This document shows positions 17,247 to 24,999 of a stretch of 41,843 bases of DNA, in pieces. The stretch is from Synergistaceae bacterium (lineage in GTDB: Bacteria; Synergistota; Synergistia; Synergistales; Aminobacteriaceae), in the NCBI GenBank assembly GCA_018436595.1, contig JAHDLC010000050.1, forward strand, positions 1 through 41,843, read 5' to 3'. Below the pieces are notes generated by a model, which did no database searches, was not told the origin of the DNA, and saw nothing but the letters and a program-made list of their open reading frames with translations. The translations under genes and the position numbers were made by a program. Position 1 is the first letter of the stretch. Each line of letters begins with the position of its first letter.

Positions 17247-17785
17247 GAGTCCCAGAGCCCCTCTATGAGGGAAATCCTCATTTCTCTTTTTTCAAGGTCC
17301 ACTCCGGCGATGAACTCCTTTACCGCCGGGATGAAATGATCGGCACCCTTTTCGTCCCGCACGGCGTACAGGTCGTTTTCTCCCGCCGGCATCACATCGG
17401 AAACCGTCCCCAGCACATCGCCGGTGGAATGGTCCACCGCCGTCATCCCTATCAGGTCGTCGACCCAGAAGGCACCTTCCTCGAGAGGATAGCGCTCTCC
17501 GGGAAAGATCTCAACGGTAGTCCCGACGAGGGACTCCGCCCCGTTCCTGTCCGTGACTTCTTTCGTTCCGGCCACTACGATCCCCTTGCTGTCAAGAAAA
17601 CGGACCGAAAGAAGAGTCAGTTCAGCCCTGAGCATTCCATCGCTCCCGTACAGCCTGAGGTTTTTCATATCTGCAAATCGTGCGGGGTTATCGGTCAGGG
17701 CGTGGATTTTAAGCTCTCCGCGCAGCCCCTGCGCTCCGACGATCCGTCCGATCAGAACCCTATTCGTCCTCAACGATGTCCACAT
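17243..17785 (-). CDS. rimM: Ribosome maturation factor RimM
   Basis: Assists assembly of the 30S head by binding S19. The 180-residue protein has the RimM N-terminal barrel (VLIGRIVGAQGLRGELKI) and the C-terminal PRC-barrel (WVDDLIGM, IPAVKEFI). The ATG at 17785 overlaps the KH gene by 26 nt; a TTG at 17773 is an alternative with slightly better ribosome-site spacing, so the exact start is uncertain. Overlaps trmD by 4 nt. Confidence 0.95.
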   Translation of the reverse strand: MWTSLRTNRVLIGRIVGAQGLRGELKIHALTDNPARFADMKNLRLYGSDGMLRAELTLLSVRFLDSKGIVVAGTKEVTDRNGAESLVGTTVEIFPGERYPLEEGAFWVDDLIGMTAVDHSTGDVLGTVSDVMPAGENDLYAVRDEKGADHFIPAVKEFIAGVDLEKREMRISLIEGLWDS

Positions 17786-18008
17786 CCACCCGGTCGTTGA
17801 CCTTCACTGCGGCAGCTTTCGCGAGCAGCCGGACAGCGTTGATCGTCGCACCGCGTTTCCCGATCACACGGCCCACGTCATCCTGGGCGACGTGTATCGT
17901 AACTGCCGTCACATCCCGGTCGTCGGTCTCGGCTTCGACCCGGACACTGTCCGGATCGGTCACGAGACGCCTGACGATGAATTCGACGAGCTCCCTGTAG
18001 TCGGGCAT
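17760..18008 (-). CDS. khpA: KH-domain RNA-binding protein (KhpA/YlqC type)
   Basis: Small single-KH protein of 82 residues. The GxxG loop is present in VIGKRGATINAVR. Members bind RNA and, where studied in Firmicutes, pair with KhpB/Jag to affect cell division. ATG at 18008, 2 nt after the rpsP stop; the next gene rimM overlaps its end. Its place between rpsP and rimM is the usual one. Confidence 0.92.
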   Translation of the reverse strand: MPDYRELVEFIVRRLVTDPDSVRVEAETDDRDVTAVTIHVAQDDVGRVIGKRGATINAVRLLAKAAAVKVNDRVDVDIVEDE

Positions 18009-18010
18009 GA

Positions 18011-18286
18011 CTATTCGGCCTGCTTCTTGCCCGCCTCGAATTTCTCCCAGACGCCCGATTTTTTGAGCAGTCCCCTGGCCGTATCGGACGCGGTGGCTCC
18101 GACGGTCAGCCAATACACCGTTCTTTCTTCATTGACGGTAATTTTTGCCGGTTCCGTCATGGGATCATAGGTTCCGAGAAGTTCGATGAACCTTCCGTCC
18201 CTGGGAGAGCGGGAATCTGCAACCACCAAACGGTAAAACGGGGCCTTTTTCCGTCCATGACGGGCAAGGCGAATTCGTACTGCCAT
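18011..18286 (-). CDS. rpsP: 30S ribosomal protein S16
   Basis: Small-subunit assembly protein, 91 residues. MAVRIRLARHGRKKAPFYR is the diagnostic N-terminus, and GTYDP follows at 38-42. AGGAGGTG lies 10 nt before the ATG. It follows ffh by 81 nt; that gap has hairpins (for example GGGAGA/TCTCCC) but no U-tract terminator, so the operon continues. Confidence 0.98.
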   Translation of the reverse strand: MAVRIRLARHGRKKAPFYRLVVADSRSPRDGRFIELLGTYDPMTEPAKITVNEERTVYWLTVGATASDTARGLLKKSGVWEKFEAGKKQAE

Positions 18287-18367
18287 ATACCATACACCTC
18301 CTAAAAGAATACCGGATCACACCTGGGAGACAATTTTTTCTCCCGGCGGTCCGTGACCGGACGTTGC

Positions 18368-19723
18368 CTACCTGAAACGGAAACCTCCGCCTCCGAAGAG
18401 TCCCTTCGGGAGGCGAAGCCCCTTTCCTCCCTGCTTGCCGAACTGCTTCCAGAGCTTCCGCATCTGTTCGTACTGGGCGAGAAGCTGGTTCACCATCTGT
18501 ACCGAGGTCCCGGATCCCAGGGCAATCCTGCGGCGCCTGCTCCCCTTGATGATGGAAGGTTCACGCCTTTCTTCCCGGGTCATGGACTGGATGACGGCCT
18601 TCGACTGTTTCAGCCTTTTGGCGTCCAGTTCGTCGGCTCCCATTCCCTTCATTCTGCTTAAGCCGGGTATCATCTCCAGAACCTTGTCCAGTGGACCCAT
18701 CTTTTCTATCTGCTCGAACTGGAGAAGAAGGTCCTCCAGGGTGAACTTCTTTTGCTTGAGACTTTCGGCGATCTTTTCCGCACCGCCGGAGTCGGCCATT
18801 TCCCTGATCTTTTCGGCGAGACCCATCACATCGCCCATACCCATGATTCTCTGGGCCATGCGGCGGGAGTCGAACACCTCAAGTGCATCGGTTCCCTCAC
18901 CAACACCGGCGAGCTTGACCGGAACGCCGGTAACCTGCCGGATGGCAAGGGCAGCGCCGCCGCGGGCATCGCCATCAAGCTTGGAAAGGACCACGCCGGT
19001 GATGGTGAGCTTCTCGTGGAACGCCGATGCTACCTTCACCGCTTCCTGTCCCGTCATGGCGTCAACCACGAGCAGGATTTCAGTGGGAGGAAGCTGCCGC
19101 TTCATTGCCGCAAGCTCCTCCATGAGCTCTTCGTCGGCATGAAGCCGTCCGGCCGTATCAAGCAGGATTACGTCATACAGCCTTTCCGAGGCGAACTTCA
19201 CGGCTCCCCTGACGACGGAAAGAACATCCGACTCACCCGCCGCAGGACCGAAAAACCCTATTTTCGACTGCTCGGCAAGAATCCTGAGCTGTTCCACGGC
19301 GGCCGGACGCCTGAGGTCGCAGGCCACCACGAGGGGTTTGTGTCCTGCGGAAAGCTTCTTCGCTATTTTTACCGTGGTGGTGGTTTTCCCGCCGCCCTGG
19401 AGCCCGACCATGAGGTACACCGATGGCGGCATGGACGAAATAGCCAGTGGAGCGGGTTCCGTACCCATGAGAGCCGAAAGCTCCTCATAAACTATGGCTG
19501 CAACCTGCTGGCCGGGAGTTATGGATTCGAGGACATCCTTGCCCACAGCCCGGATTTTTATGGCTTCGACAAGGGTTTTAACGACCTTGTAATCCACGTC
19601 GGCTTCGAGGAGTCCCCTCCTGACCTCCCGGAGGGCGCTGTCAACGTCGGATTCGGTTAATCTGCCCCGGCTCTTCAGTTTGGATAAAACACCTTCCAGG
19701 CGTTCACGAAGTGCGTCGAACAT
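18368..19723 (-). CDS. ffh: Signal recognition particle protein Ffh
   Basis: GTPase that binds signal peptides with 4.5S RNA and delivers ribosomes to FtsY. The protein has 451 residues. The N domain precedes the G domain with GLQGGGKTTT (usually GLQGSGKTTT, so serine is glycine here), DLRRPAA, DTAGR and SKLDGDARGGA. The methionine-rich M domain includes GSGTSVQMVNQLLAQYEQM. The ATG at 19723 was chosen for GGAGGAAG upstream and the family N-terminus; it overlaps ylxM by 20 nt. Confidence 0.97.
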   Translation of the reverse strand: MFDALRERLEGVLSKLKSRGRLTESDVDSALREVRRGLLEADVDYKVVKTLVEAIKIRAVGKDVLESITPGQQVAAIVYEELSALMGTEPAPLAISSMPPSVYLMVGLQGGGKTTTTVKIAKKLSAGHKPLVVACDLRRPAAVEQLRILAEQSKIGFFGPAAGESDVLSVVRGAVKFASERLYDVILLDTAGRLHADEELMEELAAMKRQLPPTEILLVVDAMTGQEAVKVASAFHEKLTITGVVLSKLDGDARGGAALAIRQVTGVPVKLAGVGEGTDALEVFDSRRMAQRIMGMGDVMGLAEKIREMADSGGAEKIAESLKQKKFTLEDLLLQFEQIEKMGPLDKVLEMIPGLSRMKGMGADELDAKRLKQSKAVIQSMTREERREPSIIKGSRRRRIALGSGTSVQMVNQLLAQYEQMRKLWKQFGKQGGKGLRLPKGLFGGGGFRFR

Positions 19724-20063
19724 CGCGGTCTTCCTCCGGTCGTGAATTCGTTCCTGTTCTTCCCCGTCGTTCCTCGAGAGCTGCGCGGAGCGAACGGATC
19801 TCTTCCTCAAGCCCTTCTTCCCTGCGGTGAAAACCGAGGAGCGTTTCAAGTTCCTCCAGTTTTTCCCGGCTTCTGGAAATGAGGTCATGAACGGCCTGTC
19901 TGCTGGCCCCCAGTTTTTCCGCAGTTTCAGAAAGGGAAAGGTCGGAGAACTCGTGAAGCTCCCAGGCTTCTCGCTGCTTTTCCGTCAGCAGGGGGCAGTA
20001 CAGATCGTACAGCTGGTTGACAAAAAGCCTTCTCGACAGAATCAGTTCTTCTTTTGCCACCAT
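19704..20063 (-). CDS. ylxM: YlxM/p13-like HTH protein
   Basis: A 119-residue protein with a sigma-70 region-4-like helix-turn-helix (LTEKQREAWELHEFSDLS followed by SETAEKLGASRQAVHDLISR) and a charged coiled C-terminal part. Family members sit before ffh and are thought to modulate SRP. GGGGAGG precedes the ATG. First gene of a seven-gene operon with a perfect promoter. Confidence 0.93.
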   Translation of the reverse strand: MVAKEELILSRRLFVNQLYDLYCPLLTEKQREAWELHEFSDLSLSETAEKLGASRQAVHDLISRSREKLEELETLLGFHRREEGLEEEIRSLRAALEERRGRTGTNSRPEEDRDVRRTS

Positions 20064-20086
20064 CGCACCTCCCCTGAAACAGAGGA

Positions 20087-20115
20087 ATTATAGACGGCTC
20101 TTCTTCACCTGTCAA
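20087..20115 (-). promoter_or_regulatory. Consensus promoter of the ylxM-ffh-rpsP-rplS operon
   Basis: Minus strand TTGACA, 17-nt spacer, TATAAT, all twelve bases matching. It fits the high demand for ribosomal and SRP proteins. Confidence 0.93.
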
Positions 20116-20222
20116 GATTATTTTCTTTACACCTCTACGGAAGCGAAAGGGGGATGGACAAAGGGAATGTTTCTTGACATCATAGTTGGAATACGACACG
20201 AGGTACTGAAGGAGGAAGAATC

Positions 20223-20879
20223 ATGAACGGAAGTTCTTTCGACACTGCCCGGAAAAAGCACTGGAGCGTTCTGGGCCCGACCGTGGCCACCAATCTTTCC
20301 GCAAAGGGATTTCAAGCGGTTTACGCTGAATCGAAAAAAGAAGCACTGGATGAAGTATTGAAGCTCATACCCGCAGGCTCCTCCGTCGGAATTCCCGGGA
20401 GCGTTACCATCAGGGAGATTGGCGCCATGGAAGCCCTTGCCGAAAGGGGATGCGATGTCATTCATCACTGGGATCCCTCCCTTACCGGAGAAGAACGGCT
20501 CCAGAGACTCCAGGACGAACTCCTCGCGGATTACTTCCTGACGAGCTCCAACGCCGTGACCAAAGACGGGATGCTCGTAAACATCGACGGGAACGGCAAC
20601 AGGGTCAGCGGCATGGCCTGGGGGAAAAACACCCTTATCTTCGTCATAGGGCTGAACAAAGTAACCGCAGACATTGACGAGGCCATTTCAAGGACCAGGA
20701 ACACCGCGACTCCCCCCAACGCCCTCCGGCTCGGACTTGAAACCCCCTGCACAAAAACGGGCTGCTGCGTCAACTGCTCCTCAGAGGAAAGGGTATGCAA
20801 GGCCCTTCTCATTCTTGAACGGGCTACCGGCGGCAGAAAAACACACGTCATCCTCGTGGGGGAAGATCTCGGCTTCTAG
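20223..20879 (+). CDS. LUD-domain protein (DUF162, lactate-utilisation-like)
   Basis: A 218-residue member of the LUD family that includes LutC/YkgG. The fold is shown by GIPGSVTIREIGAMEAL and SSNAVTKDGMLVNIDGNGNR. Near the C-terminus a cysteine cluster (CTKTGCCVNCSSEERVC) is common in the stand-alone anaerobe branch and may bind a metal or Fe-S cluster. LutA and LutB partners are absent here, so lactate oxidation is not implied; the function of stand-alone members is unknown. GGAGGAAG precedes the ATG. A TTGACA at 20174 has no matching -10, so its promoter is undefined. It may be co-transcribed with the asparaginase-fold gene 96 nt downstream. Confidence 0.88.
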   Translation: MNGSSFDTARKKHWSVLGPTVATNLSAKGFQAVYAESKKEALDEVLKLIPAGSSVGIPGSVTIREIGAMEALAERGCDVIHHWDPSLTGEERLQRLQDELLADYFLTSSNAVTKDGMLVNIDGNGNRVSGMAWGKNTLIFVIGLNKVTADIDEAISRTRNTATPPNALRLGLETPCTKTGCCVNCSSEERVCKALLILERATGGRKTHVILVGEDLGF

Positions 20880-20923
20880 GGGAGGAAAATCCGCAGCTTC
20901 CGCCGAATGTGCTTTTTGCTGCC

Positions 20924-20936
20924 GTTTAGTGTAAAC
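20924..20936 (+). promoter_or_regulatory. Palindrome upstream of the asparaginase-fold gene
   Basis: GTTTA-GTG-TAAAC, a perfect 5-bp inverted repeat 40 nt before the start codon. It could be an operator, but no second copy or regulator assignment supports this. Confidence 0.25.
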
Positions 20937-20975
20937 TTGCCCCGATAGTGAGAAGTGCGGGGAGGAGGAAAAAAC

Positions 20976-21971
20976 ATGTCCAACCGGGGAAAAATAGCGC
21001 TAGTTCTGGCCGGCGGGCAGATCGGGATGAAGTTCAACCCCCAGACGAATTCATGCCAGCCTACGGTCACTGCGGAGGAAATGCTGTCATGGATTCCTCA
21101 GGAACTGGCCGCGAAAACTTTCGTCGTTGACTGGAGCCGTCAGCCGAGCAGTCATTACACCATCCGCATGACGGCCGACCTGGTCCAGATCCTCTCGAAA
21201 ACCGTCGTTGAGGGAGCCGATGGAATCGTGGTCACCTGCGGAAGCGACACCCTCGAGGAAATGGCTTACCTCACCGATCTCTACTGGGCCTACCCACAGC
21301 CGGTCATCTTCACGGCCGCGACTCTTCCTTCAGACAGCAGGGGATCTGACGCATCCATCAACCTGTACCAGTCCGTCCTGGCTTCCTTTTCCAGGGAATG
21401 CTGGGGAATGGGAGTCCTCGTATGCCTTCAGGACCAGATTTTTGCAGCATCCGAAATCACGGAGGCTGCGAGCCAGCGGAAGAATTCCTTTTCCGCTCCC
21501 GACAGAGGCCCCGTCGCCCAGTTTATCGGAGAAAGGGTTGACATCCTGCGACAGAAGCGCCGCGCCAAGGTCCTCGAAGAAAAAGGCAGCCCCGCGAGGG
21601 ACGTAGAACTGCTTTTCGCATCCCTCGGCGCAAATGACAAAATGGTGGAATTTCTCGCCTCCGACGAGAAAAGGGAACTTGACGGGCTGGTCATTGCCGG
21701 GTTCGGAAACGGAAACGTCCCTCCTTCCTGGATTCCCCACATAAAAAAGCTCGTTAAAGACAACATACCGGTAGTGATAACCTCCCGGTGCCCCAAGGGC
21801 CATACCAGGGGAATGCCGTATGCGTTTGAAGGAAACATGGCCCGGCTGCTGGAAATCGGGGTACTTGACGGAGGGGGACTCAGACCGATCCAGGCACGGC
21901 TGAAACTTGCCGTTGCCCTTGGCTCCGGGCTTTCACGGTCTGAACTGCAGTCTTATCTCCTGGAGGAGTAA
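20976..21971 (+). CDS. Asparaginase-fold protein with altered active site
   Basis: A 331-residue protein of the type I/II asparaginase family (two-domain fold; DGIVVTCGSDTLEEMAY at 82-98 matches the DGIVITHGTDTMEETA motif). The first active-site motif TGGTI, which carries the nucleophilic threonine, reads AGGQIG at 12-17, so threonine is glutamine. In the second motif Thr-Asp becomes Ser90-Asp91, and the active-site lysine expected in the segment before NSF appears to be glutamate. It may hydrolyse a different amide or none. ATG at 20976 has GGGGAGGAGG upstream. A strong terminator follows. Confidence 0.85.
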   Translation: MSNRGKIALVLAGGQIGMKFNPQTNSCQPTVTAEEMLSWIPQELAAKTFVVDWSRQPSSHYTIRMTADLVQILSKTVVEGADGIVVTCGSDTLEEMAYLTDLYWAYPQPVIFTAATLPSDSRGSDASINLYQSVLASFSRECWGMGVLVCLQDQIFAASEITEAASQRKNSFSAPDRGPVAQFIGERVDILRQKRRAKVLEEKGSPARDVELLFASLGANDKMVEFLASDEKRELDGLVIAGFGNGNVPPSWIPHIKKLVKDNIPVVITSRCPKGHTRGMPYAFEGNMARLLEIGVLDGGGLRPIQARLKLAVALGSGLSRSELQSYLLEE

Positions 21972-22000
21972 ACCTGTCCGCTCCCTGCGACTCTGCAGAA

Positions 22001-22043
22001 GAGGATGTTCCCGGATTTCACCGGGAACATCCTCTCTTTTTTT
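22001..22043 (+). terminator. Terminator after the asparaginase-fold gene
   Basis: A perfect 14-bp stem (22001-22034) with a 6-nt loop followed by a run of T. Confidence 0.95.
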
Positions 22044-22063
22044 ATCGTGTCCCAAGGAAAGAG

Positions 22064-22092
22064 TTGGAGGAAAACCCGCCAAGTGGTAGAAT
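22064..22092 (+). promoter_or_regulatory. Promoter of the PPC-domain gene
   Basis: TTGGAG, 17-nt spacer, TAGAAT. The leader before the GTG start is about 70 nt. Confidence 0.6.
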
Positions 22093-22167
22093 ATTCGTGC
22101 AATATCCCGTGCCCAAAGGATGGAATGCAGTTTACCGCAGGCAAAGATCCGAAAGGGGGAATAGACA

Positions 22168-22593
22168 GTGAAATATGCCGCCACTGACGAAATGATAGCG
22201 TTGCGCCTTTCTGAAGGGGATGATCTCGGAGACTCCATAGCCCACGTGTGCCGGACCTGCGATGTGGATTCCGCGGTAATCGTCAGCGCAGCCGGAATGG
22301 TCTCCTCCGTGACCTTCGGGTGGTACAACGGCAGGGACTACAACACGGAGACCGTGAAGGACATCATGGAGCTGGCATCCCTCAGCGGAAACGTCAGCTA
22401 CAGGGGAGGGACCCTCTACCCCCATCTCCACGGAGTCTTCAACAAACCCGACCATGGAGCGGTTTCTGGGCATATCCTGCAGGCCATTGTTTTCAATAAC
22501 GCGGAGATTTTTCTCAAGCCTTTATCGACAGTCATGCTCGGAAGAGCCTTTGACGGAGCCTTCGAAGCCCTTGCCCCGGAAAAAAGACTGTAA
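22168..22593 (+). CDS. PPC/DUF296-domain DNA-binding-like protein
   Basis: A 141-residue single-domain protein of the plants-and-prokaryotes-conserved family. The conserved core PHLHGVFNKPDHGAVSGHIL holds the histidines that bind a metal ion in solved members; these proteins form trimers. Bacterial members lack the AT-hook of plant homologues and their role is not known. The start is GTG at 22168 with GGGGGA 7 nt upstream; there is no ATG near. Single-gene unit between a strong terminator and a convergent bidirectional terminator. Confidence 0.87.
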   Translation: MKYAATDEMIALRLSEGDDLGDSIAHVCRTCDVDSAVIVSAAGMVSSVTFGWYNGRDYNTETVKDIMELASLSGNVSYRGGTLYPHLHGVFNKPDHGAVSGHILQAIVFNNAEIFLKPLSTVMLGRAFDGAFEALAPEKRL

Positions 22594-22630
22594 GACGGAA
22601 GGCCTTAACAGGCCTTCCGTCTTTTATTTC
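22592..22630. terminator. Bidirectional terminator between PPC gene and ybaK
   Basis: A perfect 13-bp stem (AAGACGGAAGGCC and its complement) with a 6-nt loop, ending in A/T tracts. It serves the rightward PPC gene and the leftward ybaK gene that meet here. Confidence 0.9.
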
Positions 22631-23127
22631 CGGACGGGGCATTTTCTGCCTCCGGTCATGTTCTGAAGGTCCTCGGGCGAAACGGGGAAGAATGCGTGAT
22701 CGCTCCCCGCTGCAGCCCAAACTACGGGATAGAGGAAAAGATCCTCGTCCAGGAGGGCGGGAATCTCCTCCGGGTAGCCTACCGGAGGAACTCCTCCGAC
22801 CTGGAAGCCCGACCACCGGCAGACAAACTCAGGATCGGCCATCCGGACTTTCTTCGCGTTGCAGGCGGAACGCACCTTCTTTACATCAGCCTTGTTGATT
22901 CCTGACATGAGAACAAGAAGGGGTTTTTCATCCACAAGAAACACAAGACTTTTCAGAATATGTGCGGGCGGTGCACCGACTGCCCGTGAGGCATCGTCAA
23001 CGGTGAAAATCGTTTCTTCCGAAAAGGTGATGGAGTCGGGATACCCCTTTTTCCGAAGAAAAGTCCGCACGGTTTCGACGGGGTCCCCGGAACGATCCGG
23101 GGACCCCTCCGGAGCTTTATTCGTCAT
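22624..23127 (-). CDS. YbaK/EbsC-type aminoacyl-tRNA deacylase
   Basis: A 167-residue member of the YbaK/ProX editing family, which clears misacylated tRNA such as Cys-tRNA(Pro) or Ala-tRNA(Pro). The fold is shown by TVDDASRAVGAPPAHILKSLVF and the conserved lysine, GFQVGGVPPVGY and the terminal PEDL segment. Which mischarged tRNA it edits cannot be read from the sequence. It overlaps the end of the LysR gene by 11 nt, so the two form an operon. Confidence 0.9.
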   Translation of the reverse strand: MTNKAPEGSPDRSGDPVETVRTFLRKKGYPDSITFSEETIFTVDDASRAVGAPPAHILKSLVFLVDEKPLLVLMSGINKADVKKVRSACNAKKVRMADPEFVCRWSGFQVGGVPPVGYPEEIPALLDEDLFLYPVVWAAAGSDHAFFPVSPEDLQNMTGGRKCPVRK

Positions 23128-24004
23128 CCCCGGTCATTTTCCTTTGGAGAAGAAAGTCGAGAAGCATTTCCATGGCCTTGGTGGTCATGGTTCCATAGGT
23201 GATGGAGAAGGTCCTCATGAGGGAGGGCCGGAAGGGAACCATCACAAGCCCCTCCGTCTCACCTGCGCCGGCGAGGCGGGATATGACCGCACCCTCGGCG
23301 CCTTTCTTCACGGCTTCAACAACGGCGCTCACGTGGCCGAACTTGAGATACACGTGCTTTCCTTTCCCAGTATGAGCCTTGAAGGCATCTTCCCAGATGC
23401 GGGAGGTGGAAGACCCGGTAACACGGCCCACGAGGTCCATGTTCTCGAGATCCCTCAGGGTAACGTTTTCCCTGCCCGCAAAAGGATGTTCTTCCCTGAC
23501 CAGGAGAACCAGCTCGTCCCTGGCAAACGGAACGGTGTTGAAACCGGACGCATGGCGTCCGTGACCGGTAATGGAGATATCCGATTCTCTGGTTACCATT
23601 TTTTCGATGGCTTCCCGTGAATCGGAAATACGGACTTCCACCTCGATATTCGGGTAAAGCTGACGAAATTCCACGAGAAGGCCCGGAAGGATGAAATCTC
23701 CCGGAATGGAACTGGCGCTGATCCTGACGATTCCAGAAACATCGTCAGCGATGTCGGAGAAATCTCTTTTAATGTCGGCAAGCTGGGAAATGGTTTTCCG
23801 GGCGAATTTGTAGAGCACCTCGCCCTCTACGGTAAGGTTGGAGCATTTTTGCCCCCGGGCGAATATCTTGACCCCCATTTCCCGCTCCAGCTTTGCTATG
23901 TGCTTGCTTACGGCAGGCTGGGAAATTCCAAGAGAAGCCGCCGCAGCGGAGATGCTTCCCTTCTCCATTACTTCCACGAGACTCTGAAGTTCACGAAAAT
24001 CCAA
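23117..24004 (-). CDS. LysR-family transcriptional regulator
   Basis: A 295-residue LTTR. The N-terminal winged HTH (about 1-60) contains GSISAAAASLGISQPAVSKH; the effector domain (about 90-290) is of the CysB-like fold, with VRISASSIPGDFILPGLL at its start. The start is TTG at 24004, chosen because GGGGAGG lies 8 nt upstream; a TTG at 24034 has no comparable site. It is divergent from the XRE/ImmA/radical SAM set and co-transcribed with ybaK. LysR regulators often control the divergent neighbour, so the XRE set is the first candidate target. Confidence 0.93.
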   Translation of the reverse strand: MDFRELQSLVEVMEKGSISAAAASLGISQPAVSKHIAKLEREMGVKIFARGQKCSNLTVEGEVLYKFARKTISQLADIKRDFSDIADDVSGIVRISASSIPGDFILPGLLVEFRQLYPNIEVEVRISDSREAIEKMVTRESDISITGHGRHASGFNTVPFARDELVLLVREEHPFAGRENVTLRDLENMDLVGRVTGSSTSRIWEDAFKAHTGKGKHVYLKFGHVSAVVEAVKKGAEGAVISRLAGAGETEGLVMVPFRPSLMRTFSITYGTMTTKAMEMLLDFLLQRKMTGDDE

Positions 24005-24023
24005 CGCAGATTCCTCCCCACAA

Positions 24024-24133
24024 AATATGTTCAATTTCCCTTTGTTTCTTCCCCACCCTTAATATATTCTGAACGGGAAAGGAGTTCAAGGGGGTATATG
24101 ATTTTTTTACTGAATGTTTTTCTTGAACATATT
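24024..24133. repeat. 11-nt inverted repeat in the LysR/XRE divergent region
   Basis: AATATGTTCAA at 24024-24034 is repeated as its exact complement TTGAACATATT at 24123-24133, centre to centre about 99 bp. The right copy includes the -35 of the XRE promoter; the left copy lies about 20 nt past the inferred LysR transcript start. The inner hexamer GTTCAA appears again at 24084-24089 as the LysR -35. The spacing would suit looping by a LysR tetramer. Confidence 0.55.
24061..24089 (-). promoter_or_regulatory. Promoter of the LysR-ybaK operon
   Basis: Minus strand TTGAAC, 17-nt spacer, TATATT. The leader to the TTG start at 24004 is about 50 nt. Confidence 0.75.
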
Positions 24134-24150
24134 GTAATCATTGCTATAAT
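24123..24150 (+). promoter_or_regulatory. Promoter of the XRE-ImmA-radical SAM set
   Basis: TTGAAC, 16-nt spacer, TATAAT. It is divergent from the LysR promoter and its -35 lies in the 11-nt inverted repeat. Confidence 0.8.
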
Positions 24151-24193
24151 AATATTTATCCTGAGAAAACACTCCATCGGAGGTGGAATTGCC

Positions 24194-24565
24194 ATGAGCC
24201 TCGGAATGAGGATCAGAACGCTGCGCAAGGCCCTTGGCCTCACCCAGCAGGCCCTTGCTGACAGAACGGAAGTCAGCAGAATTTATATCCAGGCCCTCGA
24301 AAGCAACAGGAGAATGCCTTCCATGAAGCTTCTGAACCGCCTGGCTGAAGCTCTCGGCGTGGAGGTTCAGGACCTGGTGAAAACGGTCTCATCATCTCCT
24401 TCCGGACGCCTCCAGCTTGAGGAAGTGCTCCAGGTCAGTCCCGAGGTGGAGGTCTGGTACCGGAGCAAGAAACTCAAGCCCAGAGAGCTCAAATTTGTCC
24501 AGAGCCTCATTGACGCCGCTATTTCCCGATGGGAAGAAGAGGACAGGGCGGACGGCATGGCCTGA
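24194..24565 (+). CDS. XRE-family HTH regulator
   Basis: A 123-residue protein. A Cro/C1-type helix-turn-helix spans about 8-62 (MRIRTLRKALGLTQQALAD, then VSRIYIQALESNRR). The C-terminal half is helical and charged with no recognised domain. ATG at 24194 with GGAGGTGG upstream; longer upstream reading of the frame crosses the promoter and is not used. It is followed 7 nt on by an ImmA/IrrE-type peptidase. In ICEBs1 such a peptidase cleaves its partner repressor, so the XRE protein is the likely substrate. Confidence 0.92.
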   Translation: MSLGMRIRTLRKALGLTQQALADRTEVSRIYIQALESNRRMPSMKLLNRLAEALGVEVQDLVKTVSSSPSGRLQLEEVLQVSPEVEVWYRSKKLKPRELKFVQSLIDAAISRWEEEDRADGMA

Positions 24566-24572
24566 TGCTTTC

Positions 24573-24989
24573 ATGAATACACTGCAGGCTTTCCATTTCC
24601 CCGAACCGCCGGAGCATATTCCCGAATGGGCCTCCAAGGCCGCCTCAGAGTGGGCTGCCCTTGATGACTTTTGCCTTCTCGCCAAGGCGGAAGAGCGGAC
24701 AGGGAAGCAAATCGACCTTGAATACCCGCTCCTCCCTGCTGAAACGTGGGGATTTCACATCGTGAAGGGGCGAAGGGCAGGCATATTCATCAACCGGAGG
24801 CTTCCTGAGCGCTGGAAGAGATTCGCTCTTTTCCACGAGCTTTTCCATCTTCTCGAGCACAGGAAGGGAGAAGCCTTCTGGGAAAGAACGGCCACCCCGA
24901 TGTCAAGCTTCGAACGGCAGGCCGATCTTTTTGCTTGGGCAGCCACGCTCAAGGAATGGGAAACATGCTGGAAAGAATCAACGGTTTAG
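24573..24989 (+). CDS. ImmA/IrrE-family zinc metallopeptidase
   Basis: A 138-residue protein with the zinc motif HELFHLLEH (88-96; HExxH with Glu89 as base) and a downstream ERQADLFAWA helix that gives the third ligand and is typical of the family. It is a minimal IrrE domain without the GAF-like extension of deinococcal IrrE. The ATG at 24573 has a poor ribosome site and lies 7 nt after the XRE stop, so translation is probably coupled. Expected role is cleavage of the XRE repressor on an unknown signal. No integrase or phage genes are nearby. Confidence 0.88.
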   Translation: MNTLQAFHFPEPPEHIPEWASKAASEWAALDDFCLLAKAEERTGKQIDLEYPLLPAETWGFHIVKGRRAGIFINRRLPERWKRFALFHELFHLLEHRKGEAFWERTATPMSSFERQADLFAWAATLKEWETCWKESTV

Positions 24990-24999
24990 GTCGAAGACT

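Noticed and set aside
20174-20222. TTGACA in front of the LUD gene as a full promoter
   Set aside because: No -10 hexamer is found 16-18 nt after it; the LUD promoter remains undefined.
24417-24572. N-terminal extension of the ImmA/IrrE frame into the XRE gene
   Set aside because: The upstream codons lie in another frame of the XRE gene and do not resemble the peptidase family; the ATG at 24573 gives the expected length.
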